Of a stretch of 64,000 nucleotides of DNA, positions 16,414 through 25,215 are shown in pieces (position 1 is the stretch's first letter; every line of letters begins with the position of its first letter). The notes beneath the pieces were generated by a model. It was not told the DNA's origin. It searched no databases and saw only the letters and a list, made by a program, of their open reading frames with translations. The stretch is from OFTM10 sp964196195 (GTDB taxonomy: Bacteria > Actinomycetota > Acidimicrobiia > Acidimicrobiales > Aldehydirespiratoraceae). Position numbers and translations under genes: made by a program. The stretch is from assembly GCA_964196195.1 (NCBI GenBank), contig CAXMSE010000025.1:8886-72885 (forward strand), read 5' to 3'.

Positions 16414-17373
16414 ATGTCACACCTGTCGACGCCCCTCACAGAACTGCTCGGCATCGAGCACCCGATCTGCCTCGGTCCGATGGGGTTGGTGTCCGTGCCG
16501 CCGATGGTTGCCGCGGTGTCCGAGGCCGGTGGTCTCGGCATTCTGGGCACTGCCAACTACGACAGTGAGGGACTCCGTGAGGTGATCAGGGAGACCCGCG
16601 CCCTCACCGCCAAGCCGTTCGGAGTGAGCATCATGGCCGGGTTCCCGACCGCGGAGGGTCACGCTCATGTCGCAATCGAGGAACAGGTGCCGTTCGTCAC
16701 CACGAGCGCCGGTTCGCCGAAGAAGCTGGCGCCGATGTTTCGCGATGCCGGAATCGAGAACTACCACGTCGTGCCCACGGTGGCGATGGCCATGAAAGCG
16801 AAGGACGCTGGTTGCACTGGCATCGTGGCCGAAGGTGCAGAGGGTGCATCGTTCAAGAGCCGCGAGGAGGTGTCAACCATCGTGCTGGTCCCCCAGGTGG
16901 TGGATGCAACCGGCTTGCCGGTAATCGCCGCCGGGGGTTTGGGCGACGGTCGAGGACTGGCCGCAGCCCTGTGCCTGGGGGCAACCGGAATCCAGATGGG
17001 AACGCGATTCATCGCCACCGAGGAGTCGCCGATTCATGACAACTACAAGAGGCGGTTGATCGAGCTGCGCGAGACCGATACCCGAATGGTGGGTCGAAAG
17101 ACGGGTCCTCTACGAGTGGCGATCAATGCCTGTTCCGACGATATGGCGGAATTCGAGAGCGCCAGCGACGACATCGCCGAGATCCGGAGGAAGGTGGGCT
17201 ACCAGAAGTTCCCCCAGGCCGCGATGCAGGGCGATGTTGATGGGGGGCTGGTGGTTGCCGGCCAGGTCGTTGGAATGGTCACCGACCTGCCTTCGGTGGC
17301 CGACCTCATGCCCGCAATGGTGAACGACGCCATCGAGGCCCTCGACCGTAACCAGGCGTTCGCCATCCGCTGA
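16414..17373 (+). CDS. nitronate monooxygenase family flavoprotein
   Basis: A 319-residue FMN TIM-barrel enzyme of the 2-nitropropane dioxygenase/nitronate monooxygenase family. The N-terminal FMN loop reads PICLGPMGLVSVPPMVAAVSEAGGLGILG. The central part is GCTGIVAEGAEGASF, where the usual catalytic His of G-x-E-A-G-G-H is not seen at the equivalent place. The phosphate-binding segment is VIAAGGLGDGRGLAAALCLGATGIQMGTRF. The unusual GAEGAS loop suggests a class II-like member or another reaction, such as enoyl reduction. A TAGCGT box about 30 bases upstream is a possible promoter. Confidence 0.85.
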   Translation: MSHLSTPLTELLGIEHPICLGPMGLVSVPPMVAAVSEAGGLGILGTANYDSEGLREVIRETRALTAKPFGVSIMAGFPTAEGHAHVAIEEQVPFVTTSAGSPKKLAPMFRDAGIENYHVVPTVAMAMKAKDAGCTGIVAEGAEGASFKSREEVSTIVLVPQVVDATGLPVIAAGGLGDGRGLAAALCLGATGIQMGTRFIATEESPIHDNYKRRLIELRETDTRMVGRKTGPLRVAINACSDDMAEFESASDDIAEIRRKVGYQKFPQAAMQGDVDGGLVVAGQVVGMVTDLPSVADLMPAMVNDAIEALDRNQAFAIR

Positions 17374-17385
17374 CCGGCTCGAAGA

Positions 17386-17763
17386 TCAGGTCGGCTGGGG
17401 CCAGGCGGGATCGAGGAACGACTGGATCTCGATCTTGTAGCCGTCGGGGTCGGTCAAGAAGCAGTGGTAGATGTTGTACTCCTCGTTTCCGGCGGGGGCC
17501 GTGTCGAATTCGACGCCCTTCGCTTCGAGTCGCCGGTGCCAACCGTCCACATCGGCGCTGACGAGGGTGATGATGACCCCTGTGGGGCTGACGGGCCTCT
17601 GCTCACTACACCGACAGATACCCAGAAAGCCGTTCGGACTGGTCTGAAAGATGCGGCACGGGCCCTGATCGAGTGCGAGCTCCAGGCCGAGCGTCTCGCC
17701 ATAGAACGCGGTGCTTGCGTCGAGGTCGCGGCTGTAGAGGAAGGTCACCTGCTGATCGAACAT
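17386..17763 (-). CDS. VOC (glyoxalase-fold) family protein
   Basis: A 125-residue vicinal-oxygen-chelate protein. FDQQVTFLYSRDLDASTAFYGETLGLEL is the N-terminal beta-alpha-beta unit, and the second module ends YHCFLTDPDGYKIEIQSFLDP with the metal-site Glu. The open frame extends 20 codons upstream, but AAGGAG six to nine bases before ATG 17763 fixes the start. The enzyme class cannot be resolved from sequence. It is convergent with the nitronate monooxygenase gene. Confidence 0.85.
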   Translation of the reverse strand: MFDQQVTFLYSRDLDASTAFYGETLGLELALDQGPCRIFQTSPNGFLGICRCSEQRPVSPTGVIITLVSADVDGWHRRLEAKGVEFDTAPAGNEEYNIYHCFLTDPDGYKIEIQSFLDPAWPQPT

Positions 17764-17780
17764 GTTTCTCCTTTTCGGGG

Positions 17781-17960
17781 TCATTCGGCACGGCGCCGCT
17801 TGCGTTCCTGGGCTCGTTCCCACTTGCGCTGGCGGCTACGGCATGCCTTGCGACAGAAGATCTGATTGCTGGTGCGCGCCTCGAAGATCTCCTCACAGCG
17901 CCAGTAGGCGCATCCCCTGAGTCGTTCAGGATCGAAATCTTCGTGATCGTCGATGTCCAC
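17781..17960 (-). CDS. small zinc-ribbon-like protein
   Basis: A 59-residue basic protein with four cysteines in the pattern C-x4-C-x13-C-x3-C (GCAYWRCEEIF, then FCRKACRSRQRKW). It resembles the small zinc ribbons that end in FCS-x-x-CR-x-R. The C-terminal tail is highly basic (KWERAQERKRRRAE), which suggests nucleic-acid contact. I choose GTG 17960 because TACTCT lies 7 bases upstream, fitting a leaderless start. The longer frame to 18041 overlaps the divergent gene and looks non-coding. It lies 17 bases upstream of the VOC gene and may be transcribed with it. Confidence 0.62.
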   Translation of the reverse strand: MDIDDHEDFDPERLRGCAYWRCEEIFEARTSNQIFCRKACRSRQRKWERAQERKRRRAE

Positions 17961-17967
17961 CAGCGCA

Positions 17968-17973
17968 AGAGTA
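17968..17973 (-). promoter_or_regulatory. -10 box TACTCT, leaderless start of the zinc-ribbon gene
   Basis: On the minus strand TACTCT is followed by 7 bases and then GTG 17960. Confidence 0.42.
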
Positions 17974-18030
17974 AGACGTGCTGCGATGATGAGACGCCAC
18001 CATGATGCCGCAACCGAGGAGTTCGAGGAC

Positions 18031-18726
18031 ATGAACGCCAACGATTCCTGGACCCTCTACGCCGAGACGAGGGATCGCTGCATCGAAGTCCTGCTCTCTC
18101 TCGACTCCGAGCAGGCTGCACGTTGGGTTCCTCTCAGTCCGGAGTGGACGGTCACCGATGTTGCGTCTCACCTGTGCGGGCTCAACGCCGAGGTGGCCTC
18201 GGGTCGACTCACTGGCCTGGGCACCGATGAACGCACCGCTCACCAGGTTGCGGTCAGGAGGGGCCACAGCATGAAGGAGATCTGTGACGAGTGGATCGGG
18301 CACGAGGTACCAATGCGCCAGGCGATCGCCGCCGACCCCTTCTTCGGCACCCGGCTGGCCGGAGACCTCATCGTGCACTTCCACGACATCAGGCACGCTC
18401 TGGGGCTACCGATCGATCGAGGCGACGAGGCGACGATCAGCGCGGCTCACGGCTACGTGCTCAATCTCCAGCAACGGGTACTGGATCGACTTGGCGTGGG
18501 GGTCGACATCGCCCTCACCGACGGGACTCGGTTCCCCGCGGTTGGCGGCGCGGCGTCCTCGTCGGTTTCGCTGGAGGCCAGCCCCTACGATTTCCTGCGT
18601 TCGGTCACCGGACGCCGGAGCCGGCGCCAGGTCGAAGCCCTGGGCTGGAACGGCGATCCCGCCGAGATCCTCGACCAGGCATGGAGTTCCTACGGGTCTC
18701 TGCCTTCCGACGACATCGAGGTCTGA
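18031..18726 (+). CDS. maleylpyruvate isomerase family, mycothiol-dependent (DinB-like) protein
   Basis: A 231-residue protein of the DinB-like mycothiol-dependent maleylpyruvate isomerase family. The N-terminal four-helix domain has AARWVPLSPEWTVTDVASHLCGLNAE, with the metal-type His in DVASHL, and a second segment DLIVHFHDIRHALGLP carries further His ligands. The C-terminal 80 residues form the SCP2-like domain (SSSVSLEASPYDFLRSVTGRRSR). The substrate is unknown, and most family members are uncharacterised thiol transferases. The start is ATG 18031, with GAGGAG at 18016-18021. The next gene starts 4 bases after the stop, so the two are probably one operon. Confidence 0.85.
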   Translation: MNANDSWTLYAETRDRCIEVLLSLDSEQAARWVPLSPEWTVTDVASHLCGLNAEVASGRLTGLGTDERTAHQVAVRRGHSMKEICDEWIGHEVPMRQAIAADPFFGTRLAGDLIVHFHDIRHALGLPIDRGDEATISAAHGYVLNLQQRVLDRLGVGVDIALTDGTRFPAVGGAASSSVSLEASPYDFLRSVTGRRSRRQVEALGWNGDPAEILDQAWSSYGSLPSDDIEV

Positions 18727-18730
18727 CGTC

Positions 18731-19987
18731 ATGATCGAGATAAACGGCGCCCGGCTGCTCGAGAGCCTGAGGACACTCCGAGGTTTCGGCGCAGTCGGAA
18801 CGGGGGTGGTCCGGCCCACCTTCTCCGAGCCCGACATGGCTGCTCGCCGTTGGCTGCGTGACGAGATGGAAAGTGCGGGACTCTCGGCGACCATCGACGG
18901 CGTCGGCAACGTCGTCGGATGGTCGCCGAATCCGGGACCGGTCTTGATCATCGGCTCTCACTCCGACACCCAGCCGCGAGGCGGCTGGCTCGATGGCGCC
19001 ATGGGGGTGGCCTACGCCATCGAGATCGCCCGGACCCTCGCGGAGAACCAGTCCACGAGTGGGCTCGCCGTGGATGCGGTGGCGTGGTCGGACGAAGAGG
19101 GTACGTACACCAGTTGTCTGGGAAGCGTGTCGTTCGTTGGTGAGCTCACTGAGGTAGAGCTACAACACTCCAACGAGTCGGGCGAGACGGTCCGCGAGGC
19201 GATCGAACGGGTTGGTCTGAGCGAAACGCCGCGATCACGCCTCGACCCAGGCCGACACCTCGGCTATCTCGAAGCACACATCGAGCAGGGCCCTCACCTG
19301 GAGGATGCCGGGCTACGCATCGGCGTCGTCACCTCGATCGTGGGCATTCGCGCGATGCGGGTGGCTTTCTCGGGCGAACAGAATCACGCAGGAACCACCC
19401 CGATGTCGCACCGCAAGGATGCCGGTGCCGCGATGTTCGACTTCGGCGCACACATCAGCCACCAGCTGGCGGAGGTGAGCGGCCCCAACACCGTCTGGAC
19501 GATCGGGAATGTGAGCCTCGAACCGGGTGCGGAGAGCATTATCCCTGGGTTCGCTGAGCTGGTGATCCAATTTCGCGATCCCGACGACGCAGTACTCGAA
19601 GCCATGGAGGCCGTGATCGTCGCCGCTGCGGAGTCGATGACCACCAGCGGACCGGTTGCGGTCACCGCGTCTCGCCCCCGTGAGCCGATCACCCCGACAG
19701 ATATGAACCCCGATCTGCGCGACCAACTTGGCGCAGCAGCCGAGGCCCGCGTGCCGGGGGACTGGATGGAGATGCCGAGCGCAGCTGGTCACGACCCGAT
19801 GGTGATTGCCCATCATTTGCCGTGCGCGATGTTGTTCATCCCGAGCATCGACGGAGTGAGCCACGACTTCGCTGAGGACAGCCACGATCACGACATCGTC
19901 ACCGGCTGCCAGGTCCTGGCCGATGCTGCCGTGTCGATTCTCTCGCAGGCCGGCTCTAGTTCCGCTCGAGGGCGTCCTCGCCATTGA
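18731..19987 (+). CDS. M20 amidohydrolase (hydantoinase/carbamoylase, AllC-like)
   Basis: A 418-residue zinc amidohydrolase of the allantoate amidohydrolase/N-carbamoyl-amino acid hydrolase/beta-ureidopropionase group. Motifs in order: GSHSDTQPRGGWLDGAMGV (metal His and Asp, about residue 77-95), WSDEEGTYTSCLGS (Glu pair), EAHIEQGPHLEDAG, NHAGTTPMSHRKDA, and SAAGHDPM with the C-terminal His. It acts on a ureido or carbamoyl compound, and the exact substrate is open. The long open frame upstream to 18284 lies out of frame over the previous gene. The 3' end overlaps the convergent nitrilase gene by 32 bases. A purine phosphorylase gene nearby would fit purine or pyrimidine breakdown. Confidence 0.87.
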   Translation: MIEINGARLLESLRTLRGFGAVGTGVVRPTFSEPDMAARRWLRDEMESAGLSATIDGVGNVVGWSPNPGPVLIIGSHSDTQPRGGWLDGAMGVAYAIEIARTLAENQSTSGLAVDAVAWSDEEGTYTSCLGSVSFVGELTEVELQHSNESGETVREAIERVGLSETPRSRLDPGRHLGYLEAHIEQGPHLEDAGLRIGVVTSIVGIRAMRVAFSGEQNHAGTTPMSHRKDAGAAMFDFGAHISHQLAEVSGPNTVWTIGNVSLEPGAESIIPGFAELVIQFRDPDDAVLEAMEAVIVAAAESMTTSGPVAVTASRPREPITPTDMNPDLRDQLGAAAEARVPGDWMEMPSAAGHDPMVIAHHLPCAMLFIPSIDGVSHDFAEDSHDHDIVTGCQVLADAAVSILSQAGSSSARGRPRH

Positions 19988-20891
19988 CGAGGAGCTGGAA
20001 CACATCAGGGCGCGAGTAGTGGCCGGCTACATCGGTCGCCGTCTTGGCGGCCCGGATGACCGAGCGTCGTGCCTCGTGGACGAGGATCGTTTCCTCGCCG
20101 CGAAGAGCGCGGGCAACCACCTCACCCCGCGGGTCGATGATCGTCGTGTCGCCCGTACTGGTGTAGGCAAGGCTCCGAAATTCCTCAGGTACGTCTTCGG
20201 GGGTGAGAAGGCCGCCGACCGCGATCACATAGCACGCTCCCTGCGCGGCAAAGGCCCGTGACAGGAGCTCCTGTCGCGACCAGAGCGAGACTGGTGGCTC
20301 GGGAGGGGTGTCGGGTTCTCCTCCGGGCCAACCGGCGATGTGGAACTGAGTCCCTTGGGCCATGAGCGCGTAGCCGGGCAGCACCATCTGGTGCTCCCAA
20401 CAGTTGAGCGCGCTCAGACGCCCGTAATGGCGTTCGTGAACCCGGAGCCCTTCACCGGAGCCCTCACCCCAGGCGATGCGCTCGTCCATGGTGGGCTTGA
20501 GTTTGCGATGTTTCCCGACGATCTCGCCCTCGCCACCGATCATCAGCATGGTGCAGTAGACGGTGCCCTTCGTGCGGCGGTCGAGCTCGGCAACGCCGAT
20601 TACGACATCCACCTCGGCCGACCGGGCTGCATCACAGAGCGCTTCGGTTTCGGGTCCGGGGATCTCGACCGCCTGATCGAGATAGGCCTCCGCCGCGGCG
20701 AAACGCAGCCTGTTGGATCTCGCGAACGCGAAGAATGGGTAGCCGGGTAGCCATGTTTCACCGAAGGCGATCAACTCGGCTCCGGTGGCGGCGGCATCGC
20801 CGATCAGCCGGATGGCCTTCTTGAGGCTTGCTTCGCGGTTCATGTACACCGGCGCGGCCTGCACGGCGGCGACGATGGTGACGTCATTCAT
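19956..20891 (-). CDS. nitrilase
   Basis: A 311-residue enzyme with the nitrilase catalytic triad: Glu45 in FGETWLPGYP, Lys130 in KHRKLKPT, Cys164 in LNCWEHQMVLPGY. The C-W-E-H context is that of true nitrilases (nitrile to carboxylate plus ammonia) rather than of amidases. EWLPG-like loops and GDTTIIDPRGEVVA near the C-terminus also fit. It is predicted to be cytoplasmic and to form helical oligomers like the family. The ATG follows a TAGTGT box by 6 bases, predicting a leaderless transcript. It is convergent with the AllC-like gene (32-base overlap), and both release ammonia. Confidence 0.9.
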   Translation of the reverse strand: MNDVTIVAAVQAAPVYMNREASLKKAIRLIGDAAATGAELIAFGETWLPGYPFFAFARSNRLRFAAAEAYLDQAVEIPGPETEALCDAARSAEVDVVIGVAELDRRTKGTVYCTMLMIGGEGEIVGKHRKLKPTMDERIAWGEGSGEGLRVHERHYGRLSALNCWEHQMVLPGYALMAQGTQFHIAGWPGGEPDTPPEPPVSLWSRQELLSRAFAAQGACYVIAVGGLLTPEDVPEEFRSLAYTSTGDTTIIDPRGEVVARALRGEETILVHEARRSVIRAAKTATDVAGHYSRPDVFQLLVNGEDALERN

Positions 20892-20897
20892 CCCAGC

Positions 20898-20903
20898 ACA
20901 CTA
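20898..20903 (-). promoter_or_regulatory. -10 box TAGTGT, leaderless start of the nitrilase gene
   Basis: On the minus strand TAGTGT, 6 bases, then ATG 20891. A divergent TAGCGT-like box for the purine phosphorylase gene lies about 15 bases away, so the two promoters are back to back. Confidence 0.48.
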
Positions 20904-20952
20904 GGCCGAGGGGTCATAGCGTGGGCGGGCCAACCTACTGAGGACGTGTCAA

Positions 20953-21666
20953 ATGCCGACCCCGCACATCTCCGCCGAGCCGGGTGATTTCGCCGACATC
21001 TGCCTGCTGCCGGGCGATCCGCTGCGGGCCCGTCACGTGGCCGAGAACTTCTTCGATGACTCCACTCTCGTCACCTCGGTGCGCAACATGGAGGGCTACA
21101 CGGGAACCTACCGCGGACGCTCCGTGTCGGTTATGGGAACCGGGATGGGGATCCCGTCCCTGCAGATCTATGCCACCGAATTGATTCGGGAGTACGGCGT
21201 GAAGTCGCTGATGCGGATCGGAAGCTGCGGTGGAATCCAGCCCGATCTGGCCATTCGCGACATCGTGATCGCGGCGGGAGCCTCAACCGACTCGAGCGTC
21301 AACCGAGCCCGCTTCGGAGGCTACGACTTCGCGGCCATCGCCGATTTCGGCCTCACCCGGCTGCTCTTCGATGCGGCTGAAGAGAAGGGCTCCACGGTGA
21401 GGGTCGGCAACATCCTGAGTTCCGATCACTTCTACCACCCCGACGCGGAGATCTTCACCCTCTGTCGCCGGATGGGTCTCCTCGCCGTGGAGATGGAAGC
21501 CGCCGGCCTGTTCGGGGTTGCGGCCGACAATGGTGCTCGGGCGGCAACGATCCTGACCGTTACCGACATGATCGATTCAGAAGAAGCCATGACGTCCGAT
21601 GGGCGCGAGGCTGCCTTGAACGAGATGATCGAGATCGCCCTCGAGGCGGCGCTGAGAATCGACTAG
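20953..21666 (+). CDS. deoD: purine-nucleoside phosphorylase, DeoD type
   Basis: A 237-residue hexameric-type nucleoside phosphorylase. The start PTPHISAEPGDFADICLLPGDPLRA carries the family His and the GDPLRA phosphate loop. MRIGSCGGIQPDLAIRDIVIA, SSDHFYHPD and LLAVEMEAAGLFGVA (ribose-binding Met-Glu) follow, with TVTDMID in place of the usual SDH-type segment. It cleaves purine (deoxy)nucleosides with phosphate to base and (deoxy)ribose-1-phosphate. The length and all main motifs match DeoD. The stop overlaps the convergent VOC gene by 4 bases. Confidence 0.93.
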   Translation: MPTPHISAEPGDFADICLLPGDPLRARHVAENFFDDSTLVTSVRNMEGYTGTYRGRSVSVMGTGMGIPSLQIYATELIREYGVKSLMRIGSCGGIQPDLAIRDIVIAAGASTDSSVNRARFGGYDFAAIADFGLTRLLFDAAEEKGSTVRVGNILSSDHFYHPDAEIFTLCRRMGLLAVEMEAAGLFGVAADNGARAATILTVTDMIDSEEAMTSDGREAALNEMIEIALEAALRID

Positions 21667-22049
21667 TCGGCGGGTTCGGAGGGTGCTTGCATCACGTCGA
21701 AGACGTTGCCTTCAGGGTCCTCACACATTCGCCAGACGAAACCTTCCCACCCGTGTCGGTCGAGCAGGTTTCCGCCGAGCGATTCGATTCGCTTCTCGGC
21801 CGCGTCCAGATCGGGAACAGCCAGATCGAGATGGATCCTGGTCTTCCCCGAGCGAGGCTCGGACACCTGTTGGAGCCAGACCGTGACCTTACGATCGGGG
21901 GCATGGGCGAGAAATCCGAACCCATCTTGTTTCCCGGTTATCTCCACGCCGAGAAGCGCCGACCAGAATTCGGCCATGCGATCAAGATCGCTGCAGTCGA
22001 TGGTGACCGCGACCATCAAGGGAATGTCGTCGGCCTGAAAGGAGGGCAT
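21663..22049 (-). CDS. VOC (glyoxalase-like) family protein
   Basis: A 128-residue protein of the glyoxalase-like VOC group. MVAVTIDCSDLDRMAEFWSALLGVEI forms the first module, KTRIHLDLAVPDLDAAEKRIESLGG the second, and GFVWRMCEDPEGNVFDVMQ the C-terminal metal-site strand. The family includes many uncharacterised actinobacterial members, and no substrate is inferred. The ATG follows a TAGCAT box by 5 bases (leaderless). The 3' end touches deoD. Confidence 0.85.
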   Translation of the reverse strand: MPSFQADDIPLMVAVTIDCSDLDRMAEFWSALLGVEITGKQDGFGFLAHAPDRKVTVWLQQVSEPRSGKTRIHLDLAVPDLDAAEKRIESLGGNLLDRHGWEGFVWRMCEDPEGNVFDVMQAPSEPAD

Positions 22050-22054
22050 CGCGA

Positions 22055-22060
22055 ATGCTA
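22055..22060 (-). promoter_or_regulatory. -10 box TAGCAT, leaderless start of the second VOC gene
   Basis: On the minus strand TAGCAT, 5 bases, then ATG 22049. It lies in the 16-base gap after the broken decarboxylase gene. Confidence 0.42.
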
Positions 22061-22065
22061 CCCCG

Positions 22066-23453
22066 TCACGATGTCATGGTTTCTCGGACGATCTCCACGG
22101 CGCGGCCTGCCAGCTCCTCGGTGGTCCGCTGACTCAAGAACGCGAGCCGCACATACACGCGGGCGCCGATGGTGGTGCTCGACACGTGCACCTCTCTCGA
22201 GCCGTTCAGGGCGTCGAGCACCCGCAGTGTGGTCGGGTCGCCGGCACTGGCCCGGAACGCGACGATCGACAACTCTGGTCGCCCCGCGAGTTCGACTCCG
22301 GGGATCTCCGCGAGCTGGTCGGCCGTAGCTTCCGCGAGGTCGAGCATTCGGTCGAGGGTGGCGCGGAACTGGCTGAGTCCGTGGAGTTGCAGGGCCAGCC
22401 AGACCGGCAAGCCGCGATTGGGACGGGTGAGCTCGGGCCCCATGGCGAGGTAGTGGGGGAGTTCGCTGTCGGTGACGTCCTGCATGTAGGCACCGTGCCC
22501 CTCGTGGGCCGCTATGAGGGTGGCGGGGTCCTTCACGAGCAGCCCGCCAACCCCGAAGGGCAACAGGAGCGACTTGTGGGCATCGACGGTGATCGAATCG
22601 GCTCGGTCGATCCCGGTGAGCCGGCTCCTTCCTCGATCGGTGAGTTGGAAAAAGCCTCCGTAGGCGGCATCGACGTGGAACCAGGTGTCTTCCGCTTTCG
22701 CGAGATCGGCACATGCTCCCAGTGGATCGATAGCTCCGGTGTCGGTGGTGCCCGCGGTGGCGACGATCATCATCGGCCTCAGACCGGCGCGGCGGTCACT
22801 ACGGATTGTTATTTCCAATGCCTCTGGGTCGAGCCGCAGTTCGGTGTCGGTCGGCACGGACGTCACCCTGCCCGGGGCGATCCCCGCGATGCGCGCAGCC
22901 TTGTTGATGGAGTGGTGTGCTCGCTCTGATGCGTAGATCACTCCATCGTGGAAGCCCTCTCCCAGCTGCGAACGGGCCGTCACCACCGCGGTGAGATTGG
23001 CAATCGACCCGCCCGACATAACAGGCCGCCGCCCGCGTCGGGCAAGCCGAACAACGCTGCCATCCAATCGACCACCGACTGCTCGATTGCCACCGCTCCA
23101 GGAGCGGCATGAGAGCCACCGGTGTACCGGTTGAGTGCGTTGGCGAGGAACGAACCGAGAGCAGCGGTATAGAGGCCCCCACTCGGGATGAAGGACATGA
23201 ACCGACCCGACGCACTGTCGAATCCGGTGTCTGTGGCCCGCTCCAGGCGGTCGAGCAGGGTGGAAAGCTCGACACCGTCTTCTCCTGGCTGGGCAAGGAG
23301 TTCCTGCATCAGCTCGGGATCCATCGGATCCGAAGAAGCAGGTGACGTCTCCCGCTGATCGATGAAGTCGTTGATGTGGGCGAGGACGGCCTCCCCGAGC
23401 TCCATCCGAAGTTCGGGCCCGGGCTCTATCGGAACGTTAGGCATGGGCGTCAT
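22066..23453 (-). pseudogene. PLP-dependent amino acid decarboxylase broken by one frameshift
   Basis: Two adjacent frames together make one group II decarboxylase of about 460 residues (aromatic amino acid/glutamate decarboxylase type). The first, 22980-23453, gives the N-terminal part through SGRFMSFIPSGGLYTAALGSFLANALNRYTGG and VVDWMAALFGLPDAGGG. The second continues with MSGGSIANLTAVVTARSQ, then WFHVDAAYGGFF and the PLP-lysine motif TVDAHKSLLLPFGVGGLL. The reading switches at about 23020-23021 and one base appears missing between CTG and ATG. Everything else, including the catalytic Lys, is intact. This may be a young pseudogene or a one-base sequence error. No standard slippery heptamer lies at the site. 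Confidence 0.85.
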
Positions 23454-23543
23454 TGTGCCGTGACGTCCACCCGGTTGAACAATGGGCGCTCGAAGGCGAA
23501 CTTCGATGTGGTATTCAGATGGTGTCGTGATCGAGGGAGCGCC

Positions 23544-24470
23544 GTGCAGTCGGAGTTGAGAGAGCGGGATTTGTCATTTGTCTGGGATGGCCAGACATTG
23601 GCCGGGACTCTGCACCTTCCGGAAGGTGATGCTCCCCTCCCGGTCGTCCTGATGATGCAGGGTTCCGGTGACGCAGATCGCGACTGCGATGGCTACTTCC
23701 CCCCGATCCGTACCGCCTTCCTCGACGCCGGGATGGCCACCTACGCGTTCGACAAACCGGGCTGTGGCTACTCGACCGGCGACTGGCGCCACTACGCACT
23801 CGAGGAACGGGCGAGCCAGGCGCTGGCCGCGCTCGCGATGCTTAGAGCAGATGCGGCGATAGCGAGCGATCGAGTGGGTGTCTGGGGCCAGAGCCAGGGC
23901 GGCTGGCTGGCCCAGATGGTCGCCGGTCGCGACCCGGCACTCTGTTTCGCCATCTCGAATTCTGGCCCCTCGATCGGTGTCGAGGAGCAGGACCGGTACG
24001 GCTGTGAGCACACCATGCGAAGTTCGGGTAACTCCGAAGACGAGATTCACCAGGCACTGGCGTTCCTGGACCGGCTGCACGACGCAGCCAGACGCAAGCT
24101 CGACTTCTCGGCTGTCGAGAGTGACCTTCTGCTCGAGGCTAGAACCGAGCGTTGGTACGGCTACGCGACAGTTGACGACGCGGAGGACTGGGCTTTCGGG
24201 TGCATGTTGGCCCAGGAGAGCTATGAACCGCTCGAGGCGCTGGCGCTGGTGCGCTGTCCCTTCTTGGCGGTCTTCGGGGGTCGCGATGATCTCGTGCCGG
24301 CGTGGCGGGGTGCCGAAGAAGTGGGGAACGCTCTGCAACGAGCGGGCAACGACGACGCCACGGTCGTCGTGTTCCCCGATGGCGACCACAGGATCGCTGC
24401 GTCGTCCTCGGGAGGTTTCGTAGCCGGATATCTCGATCTGATCAGCGGCTGGGCGGCCCTGCGGCTCTGA
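23544..24470 (+). CDS. alpha/beta hydrolase
   Basis: A 308-residue alpha/beta-hydrolase-fold enzyme. The nucleophile elbow is GVWGQSQGGWLAQ (Ser in G-x-S-x-G), the oxyanion region VVLMMQGSGDADRDCDGYFPP, the acid Asp in FGGRDDLVPAW and the His in FPDGDHRIAAS. The family is close to the BAAT/dienelactone-like or CocE-like serine hydrolases, and the substrate is unknown. The start is GTG 23544, because GAGGGAG lies just upstream. The open frame to 23376 covers the promoter region and was rejected. It is divergent from the broken decarboxylase gene. Confidence 0.83.
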   Translation: MQSELRERDLSFVWDGQTLAGTLHLPEGDAPLPVVLMMQGSGDADRDCDGYFPPIRTAFLDAGMATYAFDKPGCGYSTGDWRHYALEERASQALAALAMLRADAAIASDRVGVWGQSQGGWLAQMVAGRDPALCFAISNSGPSIGVEEQDRYGCEHTMRSSGNSEDEIHQALAFLDRLHDAARRKLDFSAVESDLLLEARTERWYGYATVDDAEDWAFGCMLAQESYEPLEALALVRCPFLAVFGGRDDLVPAWRGAEEVGNALQRAGNDDATVVVFPDGDHRIAASSSGGFVAGYLDLISGWAALRL

Positions 24471-24491
24471 CTCGAAGAGCGCGAAGGGTGC

Positions 24492-25211
24492 TCAGAGCAG
24501 CAGTAGGCCGAGTCGTATGCTGTAGCCGCCCATCACAGTCCAGAACAGCACCGCGAAGGTCTGCTCTCCAGCCCTTTCGTTGAGAGTCGATCCGGTCCAG
24601 GTGCCGAGCGCCATGAGAGGGATAGCGGCAACCGCGATCAGCACGGAAGTCCGGCCCAGCAGTTCACCATCGGCGAAGATCGCCGTTTTGGTCGCATCGC
24701 CGGCAAACGATGCCAGCGATGCCGCACCGACGAAGTGGCGGCGATCGAGATCAAGATTGCGGATCGCCACCCCCTTCAGAGGTCCCGAGGTTCCCGAGAA
24801 CCCGCTCGACGCGCCAGACACCAGGGCAAGGAACGGAGCAAAACCTGCGCGCACCGGCTTCAGGTCGAAGCGCTCGACGGCGACAGAGGCCGCGAACATC
24901 GTGACCACGCCGATCGTCACCCATGCGGTCGGTGCCTTCACGAGCAGAGTCGACCCGAGCGCGGCACCGATGACGATGAGCACGGTGACACCGGCCGCGG
25001 CCCGGAACGGCAGGGTCCGGCGATAGGCGATTATCTTCATCACGTTGTTGCTGGCCAGCAACAATGCGGCCAGGGCGACACCCTCCTTGGATCCGAGAAA
25101 CAAGGCAAGGGTCGGGACAAGCAGCAGGGAGCCACCCAGCCCCGCCGACGCAGAAACCGTGAAGGATGCGAAGACGAGGGCGAGAACCCCGATCGTCACC
25201 AAGATGTCCAA
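24492..25211 (-). CDS. TauE/SafE (TSUP) family membrane permease
   Basis: A 239-residue integral membrane protein with about eight helices. The first (ILVTIGVLALVFASFTVSASAGLGGSLLLVPTLALF) carries the TSUP glycine-rich turn, and the second half repeats it as SGASSGFSGTSGPLKGVAI. TSUP proteins export or import sulfite, sulfoacetate or other small sulfonates and carboxylates. The substrate is unknown. The likely start is TTG 25211, with GTG 25199 possible. The longer open frame to 25376 is out of frame over the upstream gene. It starts 4 bases after the stop of the large Asp-box gene and is probably co-transcribed with it. Confidence 0.8.
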   Translation of the reverse strand: MDILVTIGVLALVFASFTVSASAGLGGSLLLVPTLALFLGSKEGVALAALLLASNNVMKIIAYRRTLPFRAAAGVTVLIVIGAALGSTLLVKAPTAWVTIGVVTMFAASVAVERFDLKPVRAGFAPFLALVSGASSGFSGTSGPLKGVAIRNLDLDRRHFVGAASLASFAGDATKTAIFADGELLGRTSVLIAVAAIPLMALGTWTGSTLNERAGEQTFAVLFWTVMGGYSIRLGLLLL

Positions 25212-25215
25212 TTGG

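Noticed and set aside
22980..23067. Programmed -1 frameshift in the decarboxylase gene
   Set aside because: The site (GGC CTG TTA TGT) is not a slippery heptamer, and no strong stimulatory hairpin was recognised.
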